Assembly: GCF_030068445.1 (NCBI RefSeq)
Contig: NZ_JAQPOK010000162.1
Span: 1 to 49,056 of the forward strand
Origin: Roseofilum halophilum BLCC-M91
Lineage (GTDB): Bacteria > Cyanobacteriota > Cyanobacteriia > Cyanobacteriales > Desertifilaceae
Length of the DNA stretch: 49,056 bases
Direction of reading: 5' to 3'
Made by a program: the position numbers and the translations under genes. Position 1 is the stretch's first letter. Each line of letters begins with the position of its first letter. A model generated the notes under the pieces. The model saw only the letters and a list, made by a program, of their open reading frames with translations, was not told the origin of the DNA and ran no database searches. Positions 15,960-24,146 of this stretch are shown piece by piece.

Positions 15960-16706
15960 ATGATACTCTACTATAATCCTAAAGCTGACCTACCCTCGGC
16001 GAAAGACCTCCCCGACTCCGACGAGACTCCCGTGGATAACGAACTACAAGATTTAATTCCTGGCCTGCTCAAAGCCATGCTTGCGCTCATTTGGCCAGAA
16101 CGAATGGATTGGTTTTTTGGAGTCGATATGGGGATTTATCACCATCCTGAGAAACCCGCTATTGTCCCCGATGGCTTTCTGAGCATCGGAGTACCTCGAA
16201 TAATTGACTCCAATTTACGCCTCTCCTATGTCCTCTGGGAAGAACAAAAACCGCCTACTTTCGTGTTAGAAGTGGTCTCTCAAACCCGACGGAAAGAATA
16301 TACCGAAAAGAAAGCAGAATATGCCCAATTGGGAATTTCATATTATGCCATTTATAACCCCTTGCGAAAAAGAAAACCGAGGCTAGAAGTCTATCAATTG
16401 CAAGGAGGAGAATATGAACAGATCTCAGGAGAAGAACCCTTTTGGTTGCCGGGAATTAATTTAGGACTCGGTAGAGGGGAAGGAACCTATCAAGGAATCG
16501 CCAGAGAATGGTTATATTGGTACAATGAGCAAGGCGAGCGTTATTTAACTCCAGAGGAGCAATTGTTATCCGCCAAGGAACAAACTCTGCAAGCTCAAAG
16601 GCAAACTTTAGAAGCCCAGCAGCAGGCTCGTGAAGCTCAGGAGCAAGTGGCAAAGTTGGCTGAAAAACTGAGGGAATTGGGAATCGATCCGAGTAGTTTG
16701 GGTTAG
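15960..16706 (+). CDS. Uma2 family endonuclease-like protein, copy 1
   Basis: 248 aa from ATG 15960 (MILYYNPKADLPSAKDLPDS); a TTG frame reaching 15921 is rejected because it runs over a duplicated promoter-like element. The Uma2 family has a PD-(D/E)XK nuclease fold and is greatly expanded in cyanobacteria. Visible motifs are PAIVPDGFLSIGVPR, FVLEVVSQ (acidic active-site strand) and YYAIYNPLRKRKPRLEVYQL. The C-terminus is a Gln/Ala-rich coiled coil (about 205-240). The first ~107 residues differ from copy 2 at only two positions, while the rest differs more. Cellular role unknown. Confidence 0.88.
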   Translation: MILYYNPKADLPSAKDLPDSDETPVDNELQDLIPGLLKAMLALIWPERMDWFFGVDMGIYHHPEKPAIVPDGFLSIGVPRIIDSNLRLSYVLWEEQKPPTFVLEVVSQTRRKEYTEKKAEYAQLGISYYAIYNPLRKRKPRLEVYQLQGGEYEQISGEEPFWLPGINLGLGRGEGTYQGIAREWLYWYNEQGERYLTPEEQLLSAKEQTLQAQRQTLEAQQQAREAQEQVAKLAEKLRELGIDPSSLG

Positions 16707-16764
16707 GGAATAAAAACCCATACTATTGCTACAATCAAAATGTCATTTTCTAGCTTGAAAACCT

Positions 16765-17451
16765 ATGATCCTCTACTATAATCCTAAAGCTGACCTCCCT
16801 TCGGCTAAAGACCTCCCCGACTCTGACGAGACTCCCGTGGATAACGAACTACAAGATTTAATTCCTGGCCTGCTCAAAGCCATGCTTGCGCTCATTTGGC
16901 CAGAACGAATGGATTGGTTTTTTGGAGTCGATATGGGAATTTATTACCATCCGAAAAAACCCGCTATTGTCCCTGATGGCTTTCTGAGCATCGGAGTACC
17001 TCGAATAATTGACTCCAATTTACGCCTATCCTATGTCCTGTGGGAAGAACAAAAACCGCCTACTTTCGTGTTAGAAGTAGTGTCTGAAACAGCACGCAAA
17101 GAATATAGCAAAAAGAAAGAAGATTATGCCGAACTTGGAGTCTTATATTATGCCATTTATAACCCTTTACGGAAACGGAAGCCTAGACTAGAAGTCTATC
17201 AATTGCAAGGAGAAGAATATCAAGATCTCCAAGGAGAACCATTCTGGTTGCCAGAACTTAATTTAGGACTCGGTAGAGCGGAAGGAACCTATCAAGGAAT
17301 CACTAGAGAATGGTTGTATTGGTATAATGAGCAAGGAGAGCGTTATTTAACTCCAGAGGAGCAATTGTTATCAGCAAGGCAACAGATTGCACAATTGACC
17401 GAAAAACTGAGGGAATTGGGAATCGATCCCAACTGCGACCAGCGTCAATGA
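16765..17451 (+). CDS. Uma2 family endonuclease-like protein, copy 2
   Basis: 228 aa. Tandem paralogue of the gene at 15960, with the same start (MILYYNPKADLPSAKDLPDS) and the same motifs (PAIVPDGFLS, FVLEVVSE, YYAIYNPLRKRKP). Compared with copy 1 the Gln-rich coiled coil is much shorter (LSARQQIAQLTEKLRELGID) and the end is extended to DPNCDQRQ. The 58-nt spacer repeats the upstream segment of copy 1, so each copy may have its own promoter. It runs convergently into the toxin-antitoxin locus 26 nt downstream. Confidence 0.88.
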   Translation: MILYYNPKADLPSAKDLPDSDETPVDNELQDLIPGLLKAMLALIWPERMDWFFGVDMGIYYHPKKPAIVPDGFLSIGVPRIIDSNLRLSYVLWEEQKPPTFVLEVVSETARKEYSKKKEDYAELGVLYYAIYNPLRKRKPRLEVYQLQGEEYQDLQGEPFWLPELNLGLGRAEGTYQGITREWLYWYNEQGERYLTPEEQLLSARQQIAQLTEKLRELGIDPNCDQRQ

Positions 17452-17477
17452 TGATATCAGTATCGATTATCGTTGCA

Positions 17478-17744
17478 CTATTCATCAGCTTTTGACCACT
17501 CATTCTCGCGCAAATTTCTTAGCCAACTCCTACTTCCTAATTCTTGGCGATCGCGGTAGCGATGGGTCGCATTATCGCGCCACATGCCAATAAACTCATC
17601 ATCCATTAGATCGCCATTCAATGATGAAGAAGTAGATTCAGCATCTTTATACTTCTCTTTCAAAGACTCTATCAGCCCGATCGCTTGAGTTTGTGCTTCA
17701 GGAGGGAGGGCTAAAAATTCACTGAGGAATTCTTGATGTTGCAT
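17478..17744 (-). CDS. Antitoxin-like protein (DUF2281-like)
   Basis: 88 aa. The N-terminus FLALPPEAQTQAIGLIESLKEKY resembles the LPPEAQxQVxDFIxFLK helix of DUF2281/VapB-type antitoxins. The middle DDEFIGMWRDNATHRYRDRQ and WLRNLRENEW resemble the EPFIGMWKDREDLxDSxxWVRxLRxxEW tail seen in many cyanobacterial antitoxins. It is the third gene of a run with a PIN protein and a 64-aa protein (3-nt gap). No toxin follows it, so it either works with the upstream PIN protein or is an orphan from a second system. Confidence 0.6.
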   Translation of the reverse strand: MQHQEFLSEFLALPPEAQTQAIGLIESLKEKYKDAESTSSSLNGDLMDDEFIGMWRDNATHRYRDRQELGSRSWLRNLRENEWSKADE

Positions 17745-17747
17745 TAT

Positions 17748-17942
17748 TTATCCTTGATATTTCTCGCTTACCGGATCTAGCCGTTTGTCAGATTTTTTGG
17801 TTGATAAGTCCACAATTTCTAGACCACTTTCTGCTTGCTGCTTTTGCAAATCAGCAAAGATAGCTTTTAGGTCGTGATTGAATAAGGCAGAATACTCTTG
17901 ACGAATTCTGTGGATTTCCTCAACAATTGGATCTTGATACAT
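17748..17942 (-). CDS. Small antitoxin-like partner of the PIN protein
   Basis: 64 aa, charged and mostly helical: MYQDPIVEEIHRIRQEYSAL then FNHDLKAIFADLQKQQAESG. This DPIVEEIRxIR..YAxxFNxDIxAIxxDLxxxQ pattern is common in short cyanobacterial proteins encoded next to PIN-domain toxins. It starts 2 nt after the PIN stop and is thus co-translated. Antitoxin function is inferred from context. Confidence 0.68.
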   Translation of the reverse strand: MYQDPIVEEIHRIRQEYSALFNHDLKAIFADLQKQQAESGLEIVDLSTKKSDKRLDPVSEKYQG

Positions 17943-17944
17943 AA

Positions 17945-18418
17945 TTAATCTCCAAGTAATTCATAGGGTGTACAGCAAATGGGTAGCTTGTATCCAAAAT
18001 CTAGACTGATTTCTGCCAATTTCCTTTGAATTTGAGCATTGGCAATATGCTTGCAATTCCATGTAAGCAAATAATCCATACTGTGAATAGTTGCAACTGC
18101 CATATGGACGGCATCAACATTAGCTTTTGTTGGCAGGTTGCTCTGTTCCAAGAATTGCGCGGCTAAATCAAACACTAACTGGTTTAAATCAAGTAGTGTA
18201 AAGTCACGCATAAATTCTAGTCTTTGAGATGCAATTTTCGGATCGCCTTTTGATGCTTCTTTGACAACTGCTAGTGAGGAGTAGAGTTGGAAATAACTGT
18301 GGCGTGTCTCCCACCATTCTCTAGTTATCTCACTATTAGCCGCAACGATAAGGTCTCTGCTCGGTCGAGCCGTCAGATAGCCCAAGATACTTGTTTCAAT
18401 GTAAACGGTTTCACTCAT
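17945..18418 (-). CDS. PIN-domain protein (VapC-like ribonuclease toxin)
   Basis: 157 aa. PIN-domain landmarks are the N-terminal strand VYIETSILGYL (Glu8 where most VapC proteins have Asp), Glu54 in VVKEASKGD, Asp102 in KANVDAVHMAVA, and the late YLLTWNCKHIAN. PIN proteins of toxin-antitoxin systems cut RNA with Mg2+ held by these acids. It is the first gene of a three-gene minus-strand operon and the antitoxin-like genes follow it, the reverse of the usual antitoxin-first order. The ETS variant is known among PIN proteins from cyanobacteria, so activity is plausible. Confidence 0.8.
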   Translation of the reverse strand: MSETVYIETSILGYLTARPSRDLIVAANSEITREWWETRHSYFQLYSSLAVVKEASKGDPKIASQRLEFMRDFTLLDLNQLVFDLAAQFLEQSNLPTKANVDAVHMAVATIHSMDYLLTWNCKHIANAQIQRKLAEISLDFGYKLPICCTPYELLGD

Positions 18419-18587
18419 TCAGGAAATGGACAGTAGTCTCTTGCTATTTTAACGTAGTTTTCAGATAAAGATAGAATGGGGTACGCTCAAAAGTTAGCGG
18501 TGATGTCTAAACACGCTAGAATACTCAATGCTTCTAATTTAGTCTGAGTCTGTCGAACTGACATTCACCCATTCCCGATCGCCGCCC

Positions 18588-21428
18588 ATGACCCAAGACA
18601 AGACCATCCGCATCCGAGGAGCGAGACAGCATAACCTCAAGAATATCGACCTGGAATTACCGCGCGATCGCCTCATTGTCTTCACTGGGGTGTCCGGATC
18701 GGGGAAATCCTCCCTCGCTTTTGATACCATCTTTGCTGAAGGTCAACGGCGCTATGTAGAGTCCCTCAGTGCCTATGCGCGGCAATTTTTGGGTCAGGTG
18801 GATAAACCGGATGTCGATAGCATCGAGGGGTTGAGTCCAGCCATTTCTATCGACCAAAAATCAACCTCCCATAACCCGCGCTCTACGGTGGGGACGGTGA
18901 CGGAAATTTATGACTATTTGCGCTTGTGGTTTGGTCGTGCGGGAGAACCCCATTGTCCCATATGCGATCGCTCCATTGCTCCCCAAACCATCGATCAAAT
19001 GTGCGATCGCATCCTAGAGCTTCCCAACCATACCCGCTTCCAAATTCTCGCTCCTGTCATACGCGGCAAAAAAGGAACCCATAAAAAGCTCCTCTCTAGT
19101 TTAGCTTCCCAAGGATTTGTGCGCGTGCGAATTAATGGCGAAGTCCAAGAACTCTCCGATCATATTGAACTAGAAAAAAACCATAAACATGACATCGAAA
19201 TCGTCATCGATCGCCTCATCATCAAACCCGGATTACAAGAGCGCCTAACCGACTCCTTAAGCACCGCCCTCCACCACGGGGAAGGGATGGCCATGATTGA
19301 AATTATCAGCGATACAGACCCCCAAACCCTCCTCTTTTCCGAAAACTTTGCCTGTCCCGAACATGGCGCAGTCATGGAAGAATTATCCCCCCGATTATTC
19401 TCCTTTAACTCTCCCTATGGCGCTTGTCCCGACTGTCACGGGTTAGGGAGTCATCGCCAATTTTCCCCAGCGCTGCTCATTCCCGATACAGACGCTCCCC
19501 TCTTGCGGGCGATCGCACCCTGGGCAGAAAAAGAAAACACCTACTATTTATCCTTGCTCGACAGTGTGGGAGAAGCCTACCATTTTGAATTAACCACACC
19601 CTGGAAAAAACTCACCCCTGAACAACAAGAAATCATCCTCCATGGCACAACCGAAGAAATCTATCTCCAACCCCAATCCGACTATCGCCAAGTCTCCGGT
19701 TATCATGCCAAATTTAAGGGAGTCATTCCCATTTTAGATCGCATTTACCATGAAACCGGCTCCGACTTACAAAAACAGAAACTCGAACCCTATCTCATCG
19801 ATCAACCCTGCCATTCTTGCCAAGGAAAGCGCCTAAAACCCGAAGCCTTATCCGTCCGTTTAGGACAATATCACATTCACAATTTAACCGAAATTTCCAT
19901 CGCCGATTGTTTAGATAAAATCAAGCAACTGCAACTCTCAGAGCGCCAAGCCAAAATCGGCGAACTCGCCCTCAAAGAAATTCAAGCCAGACTACAATTT
20001 TTAATCGATGTCGGTTTAGACTATCTCACCCTAGACCGTCCCGCAATGACCTTATCTGGAGGAGAAGCGCAACGCATCCGGTTAGCCACCCAAATAGGAG
20101 CCGGTTTAACCGGAGTTTTATATGTCTTAGATGAACCCAGTATTGGCTTACATCAACGGGATAATTATCGCCTCCTGCAAACCTTAACCAAATTGCGCGA
20201 TTTAGGCAATACTTTAATTGTCGTCGAACATGATGAAGAAACCATCCGCAGCGCCGATCATTTAGTCGATATTGGCCCTGGTGCGGGAGTTCATGGAGGT
20301 ACAATTGTCGCCCAAGGCAATCTACAGAACTTACTCAACAATGAGCTATCATTAACCGGAGCATATTTATCCGGAAAGCAAACCATTGAAACGCCCAAAA
20401 AACGCCGTGAAGGAAACGGGCGATCGCTCAAAATTAAAAATGCCCATAAAAACAATCTCAAACAGATCGATCTAGAGATTCCATTAGGAAAACTCGTCAG
20501 CATTACTGGAGTCTCAGGTTCCGGAAAATCCACCCTAATTAATGACCTCCTTTATCCCGCACTCCAACATCATTTAACCCGCAACATTGCCTTTCCCCAA
20601 AAATTAGGAAAAATCACCGGACTTGATGCCATTGATAAAGTCATTGTCATCGATCAATCTCCCATTGGCAGAACCCCAAGATCCAATCCTGCCACCTATA
20701 CCAGTGTTTTTGATGCCATTCGCGCCATTTTTGCCGAAACCATCGAAGCTAAAGCTAGAGGATATAAACCCGGACGCTTTTCCTTTAATGTCAAAGGAGG
20801 ACGCTGTGAAGCTTGCGGGGGACAGGGGGTAAATGTGATTGAAATGAATTTTTTACCCGATGTTTATGTGCAATGTGAGGTCTGTAAAGGAGCTAGATAT
20901 AACCGGGAAACTTTGCAAGTGAAATATAAAGGCTATTCCATTGCCGATGTTTTGAACATGACGGTTTCTGAAGCCTTAGAAGTGTTTCAAAATATCCCTA
21001 AAGCCGTTAGTCGCTTACAAACTTTAGTCGATGTTGGCTTAGGCTATATTCATCTCGGACAACCTGCCCCCACCCTCTCTGGAGGAGAAGCGCAACGGGT
21101 GAAATTAGCCACGGAATTATCCCGAAGAGCCACAGGAAAAACGCTTTATTTAATCGATGAACCCACCACTGGACTCTCATTTTATGATGTCCATCAACTG
21201 CTGAATGTTTTACAGCGTTTGGTGGATAAAGGGAATTCTATTATTGTGATTGAACATAATTTAGATGTAATTCGCTGCTCCGATTGGATTATTGACTTAG
21301 GCCCAGAAGGAGGGTATAAAGGAGGTGAGGTAGTGATCACTGGTACGCCAGAAGATGTGGCCCAAAATTCCCAGTCTTATACTGGGTTTTACTTGCGAGA
21401 AGTTCTAGAGTCTAGGGAGAATCAATAA
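18588..21428 (+). CDS. uvrA: Excinuclease ABC subunit A
   Basis: 946 aa, normal for UvrA, the damage-recognition ATPase of nucleotide excision repair. It contains two ABC ATPase modules: Walker A GVSGSGKSS (Lys40) and GVSGSGKST (Lys647), signature LSGGEAQRIRLA and LSGGEAQRVKLA, and Walker B LDEPSIGLH and IDEPTTGLS. Zinc-binding elements are visible at CPEHG..GACPDC and GRCEACGGQG..CEVCKGARYN. The second D-loop reads TTGLSFYD where many bacteria have TTGLHFxD. The start ATG 18588 gives the usual IRIRGARQHNLKNIDLELP opening. A sulfotransferase gene follows after 5 nt. Confidence 0.97.
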   Translation: MTQDKTIRIRGARQHNLKNIDLELPRDRLIVFTGVSGSGKSSLAFDTIFAEGQRRYVESLSAYARQFLGQVDKPDVDSIEGLSPAISIDQKSTSHNPRSTVGTVTEIYDYLRLWFGRAGEPHCPICDRSIAPQTIDQMCDRILELPNHTRFQILAPVIRGKKGTHKKLLSSLASQGFVRVRINGEVQELSDHIELEKNHKHDIEIVIDRLIIKPGLQERLTDSLSTALHHGEGMAMIEIISDTDPQTLLFSENFACPEHGAVMEELSPRLFSFNSPYGACPDCHGLGSHRQFSPALLIPDTDAPLLRAIAPWAEKENTYYLSLLDSVGEAYHFELTTPWKKLTPEQQEIILHGTTEEIYLQPQSDYRQVSGYHAKFKGVIPILDRIYHETGSDLQKQKLEPYLIDQPCHSCQGKRLKPEALSVRLGQYHIHNLTEISIADCLDKIKQLQLSERQAKIGELALKEIQARLQFLIDVGLDYLTLDRPAMTLSGGEAQRIRLATQIGAGLTGVLYVLDEPSIGLHQRDNYRLLQTLTKLRDLGNTLIVVEHDEETIRSADHLVDIGPGAGVHGGTIVAQGNLQNLLNNELSLTGAYLSGKQTIETPKKRREGNGRSLKIKNAHKNNLKQIDLEIPLGKLVSITGVSGSGKSTLINDLLYPALQHHLTRNIAFPQKLGKITGLDAIDKVIVIDQSPIGRTPRSNPATYTSVFDAIRAIFAETIEAKARGYKPGRFSFNVKGGRCEACGGQGVNVIEMNFLPDVYVQCEVCKGARYNRETLQVKYKGYSIADVLNMTVSEALEVFQNIPKAVSRLQTLVDVGLGYIHLGQPAPTLSGGEAQRVKLATELSRRATGKTLYLIDEPTTGLSFYDVHQLLNVLQRLVDKGNSIIVIEHNLDVIRCSDWIIDLGPEGGYKGGEVVITGTPEDVAQNSQSYTGFYLREVLESRENQ

Positions 21429-21433
21429 AAAAC

Positions 21434-22390
21434 ATGACATACAGTAAATTGTTTGTAGTCGGTTGTCCTCGTTCAGGAACAACTTGGTTGAGATCAATGC
21501 TTATTCCCCATTCTAGGATTATAGAAGTCCCTTCAGAAAGTCAAGCTTACTCAGTAACTTATCATTACTTTACTTATTTTAAAAAACAAAAATTAGAAAA
21601 AAGATTGAAATCAGCACTGTGGATTTTAAAATATTATGGATTGAAGCCTTTGTTTTTAGGTTTCGAGTCAGATGATATCTGGAAAGGAATTCTCAAAAAT
21701 TATAGAATTTATCAAAGTAATAAGTATCCAATTGGACTTGATAATTTAGTTAACTATTCGGAGTTAAAAGAATTGATGTCAAAAGCCCGATCTACTTCTG
21801 GAAATGATATAACCAACGTTAAAATTTTAATTCAATTAATGTTTGACCAGTTTTTTGAAAAAAATCGAGAGTCTGGCCAAGATATATTGCTAGAAAAAAC
21901 TCCACAGCATGTTCGTTATATTGATGTAATTCTTAACCAATTTCCAGAAGCAAAAGTAGTAGAGATTATTCGTGATGGACGCGATGTGTGTGTGTCTTAT
22001 CAGGCTAGGGGAAAAACTCAGTATTGGGCCAATCAGAGTACGGAGAGTGTGATTAAGATATGGAAACAGGCAATTAGGAATGGAGAAAAAGCTAAAGCCA
22101 ATCCAGAAATTAGCGATCGCATCTACTCAGTACGTTATGAAAATTTGCGTACTTCCCCACAAGAGGAACTTACCAAAATTTTTGACTTTGTTGGTTTAGA
22201 CTACGATCAAGCTTTCGTAGATAAAATTATTGATAGAACAGATATTAGTAAAATCAAGAATAAAGGTGAAGATCAGCATGTTCGGAAAGGTTCTATTGGG
22301 GAATGGAAAACTCGCTTATCTTCAGAAGATATTGCCTTATGGGAAGAACTAGCAGGAGATATGCTCTCTCGTCTAGGTTATGAAGTTTAA
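21434..22390 (+). CDS. Sulfotransferase family protein
   Basis: 318 aa. It carries the PAPS-binding 5'-phosphosulfate loop GCPRSGTTWLR (10-20), the EKTPQHV segment (154-160) and the 3'-phosphate motif RDGRDVCVS (180-188). It should transfer sulfate from PAPS to a sugar, lipid or protein; the acceptor is unknown. The gene is visibly more AT-rich than uvrA and has Lys/Ile/Asn-rich codons, which suggests recent acquisition. It lies 5 nt after uvrA and may be read through from it, although the functions are unrelated. Confidence 0.85.
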   Translation: MTYSKLFVVGCPRSGTTWLRSMLIPHSRIIEVPSESQAYSVTYHYFTYFKKQKLEKRLKSALWILKYYGLKPLFLGFESDDIWKGILKNYRIYQSNKYPIGLDNLVNYSELKELMSKARSTSGNDITNVKILIQLMFDQFFEKNRESGQDILLEKTPQHVRYIDVILNQFPEAKVVEIIRDGRDVCVSYQARGKTQYWANQSTESVIKIWKQAIRNGEKAKANPEISDRIYSVRYENLRTSPQEELTKIFDFVGLDYDQAFVDKIIDRTDISKIKNKGEDQHVRKGSIGEWKTRLSSEDIALWEELAGDMLSRLGYEV

Positions 22391-22405
22391 TATCAAGTGG
22401 CAGCT

Positions 22406-22466
22406 AGGGTAGGCAGGGCATAGAGTTGTTGAAGTTGAATCAATCGCTTATGCTCCTGCCCACCCT
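22406..22466. terminator. Inverted repeat between convergent genes
   Basis: AGGGTAGGCAGGGCATA (22406-22422) pairs with TATGCTCCTGCCCACCCT (22449-22466) with one mismatch and one bulge, leaving a 26-nt loop. It lies between the converging sulfotransferase and rhodanese genes, where a bidirectional terminator is expected. No clear T-run follows, so a repeat element is the alternative. A short (TTAATTG)n tract lies at about 22481-22503, against the rhodanese stop. Confidence 0.5.
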
Positions 22467-22504
22467 ACAACTTAGCCATTGTTAATTGTTAATTTTTAAT
22501 TAAC

Positions 22505-22840
22505 TTAATAGCGAGGAATAGAAGGATCGACTAAACGGGAATAGGCATCAATGCCACCGGATAGGTTTTTCAGATCGGTAAATCCCTGATTCATGAGCCA
22601 TTGACACATTTGCTGGGATCGCATTCCATGATGACACATGACGACGGTTGGTTTATCCTTGTCAAACCGAGCATGAATATCTTCTGACCATTCCCGAAAC
22701 TGGCTTAAGGATAAAACTTCAAAACTTTCAATCTTAGCTATATCCACTTCCTGTGGCTCGCGAACATCAATAAATTGCCAATTGGATCGCTCTTCGTCAC
22801 TCAAGTCGGCTAATTTTTGAACATTTAACTCTTCAATCAT
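22505..22840 (-). CDS. Single-domain rhodanese-like sulfurtransferase
   Basis: 111 aa forming one rhodanese domain: FIDVREPQEVDIAKI, then the active-site loop VVMCHHGMRS with catalytic Cys69, and the closing LSGGIDAYSRLVDPSIPRY. This short form, with the C-H-H-G-M-R loop, is common in cyanobacteria. It carries a persulfide and passes sulfur to acceptors; the physiological partner is not apparent. The gene is alone between two convergent or unrelated genes. Confidence 0.92.
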   Translation of the reverse strand: MIEELNVQKLADLSDEERSNWQFIDVREPQEVDIAKIESFEVLSLSQFREWSEDIHARFDKDKPTVVMCHHGMRSQQMCQWLMNQGFTDLKNLSGGIDAYSRLVDPSIPRY

Positions 22841-22867
22841 AGGACTTTTATCTTAACTAAAACTTAC

Positions 22868-23290
22868 TTAACTGTGGTCTTCATAAGATTCACGGTTTGA
22901 CCGTCGCGTTGGAGAAATTTCATCTCCAATAATATCAGAAAATAAAGCAATCCGCTCAGACAACTTTTGTTGTACTTGTTTTGCTTCTTCTTCTGATTCA
23001 AAGGGGGAAGAAGGGCGAGAAAAAGATGGAGAACGTTTGGTTTGTGAAGCCTGTTTTTCTGCTTGCCATTGCTTAAGCCGTTGCTGGGAAACCTGCTGAT
23101 GGTTTTTCATATACCGAGACCAGAATCCAGAATTGAGTTCGTCCATGGTACGGACAATTGACCAGAACTCCATTAACATCAAGTTATGGAGCATTTGATC
23201 GTTACGCTTTAACACCCGGATGGCTTCAGCAATCTGGCGGTAAAAATCCCGTTGGGAGTCTGAAGACTCATTCTCTCGACTCGATCCCAT
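22868..23290 (-). CDS. Conserved hypothetical helical protein
   Basis: 140 aa from ATG 23290 (MGSSRENESSDSQRDFYRQI). An AGGGAG lies 6 nt upstream, which decides this start over in-frame ATGs at 23314 and 23320. Residues ~12-70 are predicted helical (QIAEAIRVLKRNDQMLHNLM), followed by a Gln-rich stretch and a Ser/Pro-rich linker; the C-terminus is charged. No domain is recognised. It is read in the same direction as the rhodanese, 27 nt upstream of it. Confidence 0.6.
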   Translation of the reverse strand: MGSSRENESSDSQRDFYRQIAEAIRVLKRNDQMLHNLMLMEFWSIVRTMDELNSGFWSRYMKNHQQVSQQRLKQWQAEKQASQTKRSPSFSRPSSPFESEEEAKQVQQKLSERIALFSDIIGDEISPTRRSNRESYEDHS

Positions 23291-23409
23291 TACCCACTCC
23301 CTGATACTTGGCATTATCATAGATCAGAATCCGATCGCCGTGCAGTGGGAATACCCAAGAATGTGGCAAGATAGGGAAAACTCTGGTAACTCGACAAGCT
23401 TGAGACCCT

Positions 23410-24126
23410 ATGCTTATTCCCTTAAATCGCAGCCGGTTTGAACAACTGATTCCTCTGATTGGGACAGGAAATCAATACAAATACTGCTGGGGCAAGTTTC
23501 CTGACCTCCTCAGACGCTTACTGGCCTCCGTTTTGGGCGCTCTGGTGATCTTCTTTGGCCGTCTCACTGCCTTGGGGGAGAGTTTTGAGTTACTCTTATT
23601 TTTGATTGGAATTACCATCGGAACCTATTGGTTATGGGGGCCAATTTTCTGGGCGAGTCGCCGGAATGCCAAGTACCGAAAATTTCCCTATAGCGGATTC
23701 TGGCGCGGTCAAGTCTTAGGTGTGTTTGTTACGGATGAATTAATTAATACGGAAGAAACGGTTAACAATCGTGGAGAGTTAGTGATTGTTGAAAACCGGG
23801 AACGGCGTTTAAATCTGGATTTAGGGGACGACACTGGCTTTGAAACCCGCTTTCAAGTGCCCATCCGTCGCCAGTACCGAGCCATTGATGTGGGGATGAT
23901 TGCGGAAATGGTGGTGATGTCGAATCAACCGGACTTAAGCCGGATTAATCGCATTTCTGATGTTTATCTGCCCCAGATTAATTTGTGGGTGAGTGATTAC
24001 CCTTATCTGCGCCGCGATGTGTTTTTAGACGTGAGCCAAACCCTACGCCGCCAGTCGATGCCCTCGAAACCGCGCCCCCGTCGTCGGCCGATTCCTCAAG
24101 AGCGCGATCGCAAGTACAGGCAATAG
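23410..24126 (+). CDS. Conserved cyanobacterial membrane protein
   Basis: 238 aa. Two hydrophobic helices at about 36-53 and 57-80 are followed by a soluble, beta-rich cytosolic or lumenal domain (FWRGQVLGVFVTDELINTEETV, GMIAEMVVMSNQPD) and a strongly basic Arg/Pro-rich tail (PSKPRPRRRPIPQERDRKYRQ). Similar proteins occur widely in cyanobacteria, and some databases label them phosphate transport permeases, which nothing in the sequence supports. Function unknown. Confidence 0.7.
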   Translation: MLIPLNRSRFEQLIPLIGTGNQYKYCWGKFPDLLRRLLASVLGALVIFFGRLTALGESFELLLFLIGITIGTYWLWGPIFWASRRNAKYRKFPYSGFWRGQVLGVFVTDELINTEETVNNRGELVIVENRERRLNLDLGDDTGFETRFQVPIRRQYRAIDVGMIAEMVVMSNQPDLSRINRISDVYLPQINLWVSDYPYLRRDVFLDVSQTLRRQSMPSKPRPRRRPIPQERDRKYRQ

Positions 24127-24146
24127 GGATGGGTAACCAGTTAAGG

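Noticed and set aside
22423-22448. A transposon end beside the sulfotransferase gene
   Set aside because: The inverted repeat at 22406-22466 is a single hairpin between convergent genes and has no second copy around the gene, so it does not flank a mobile unit.
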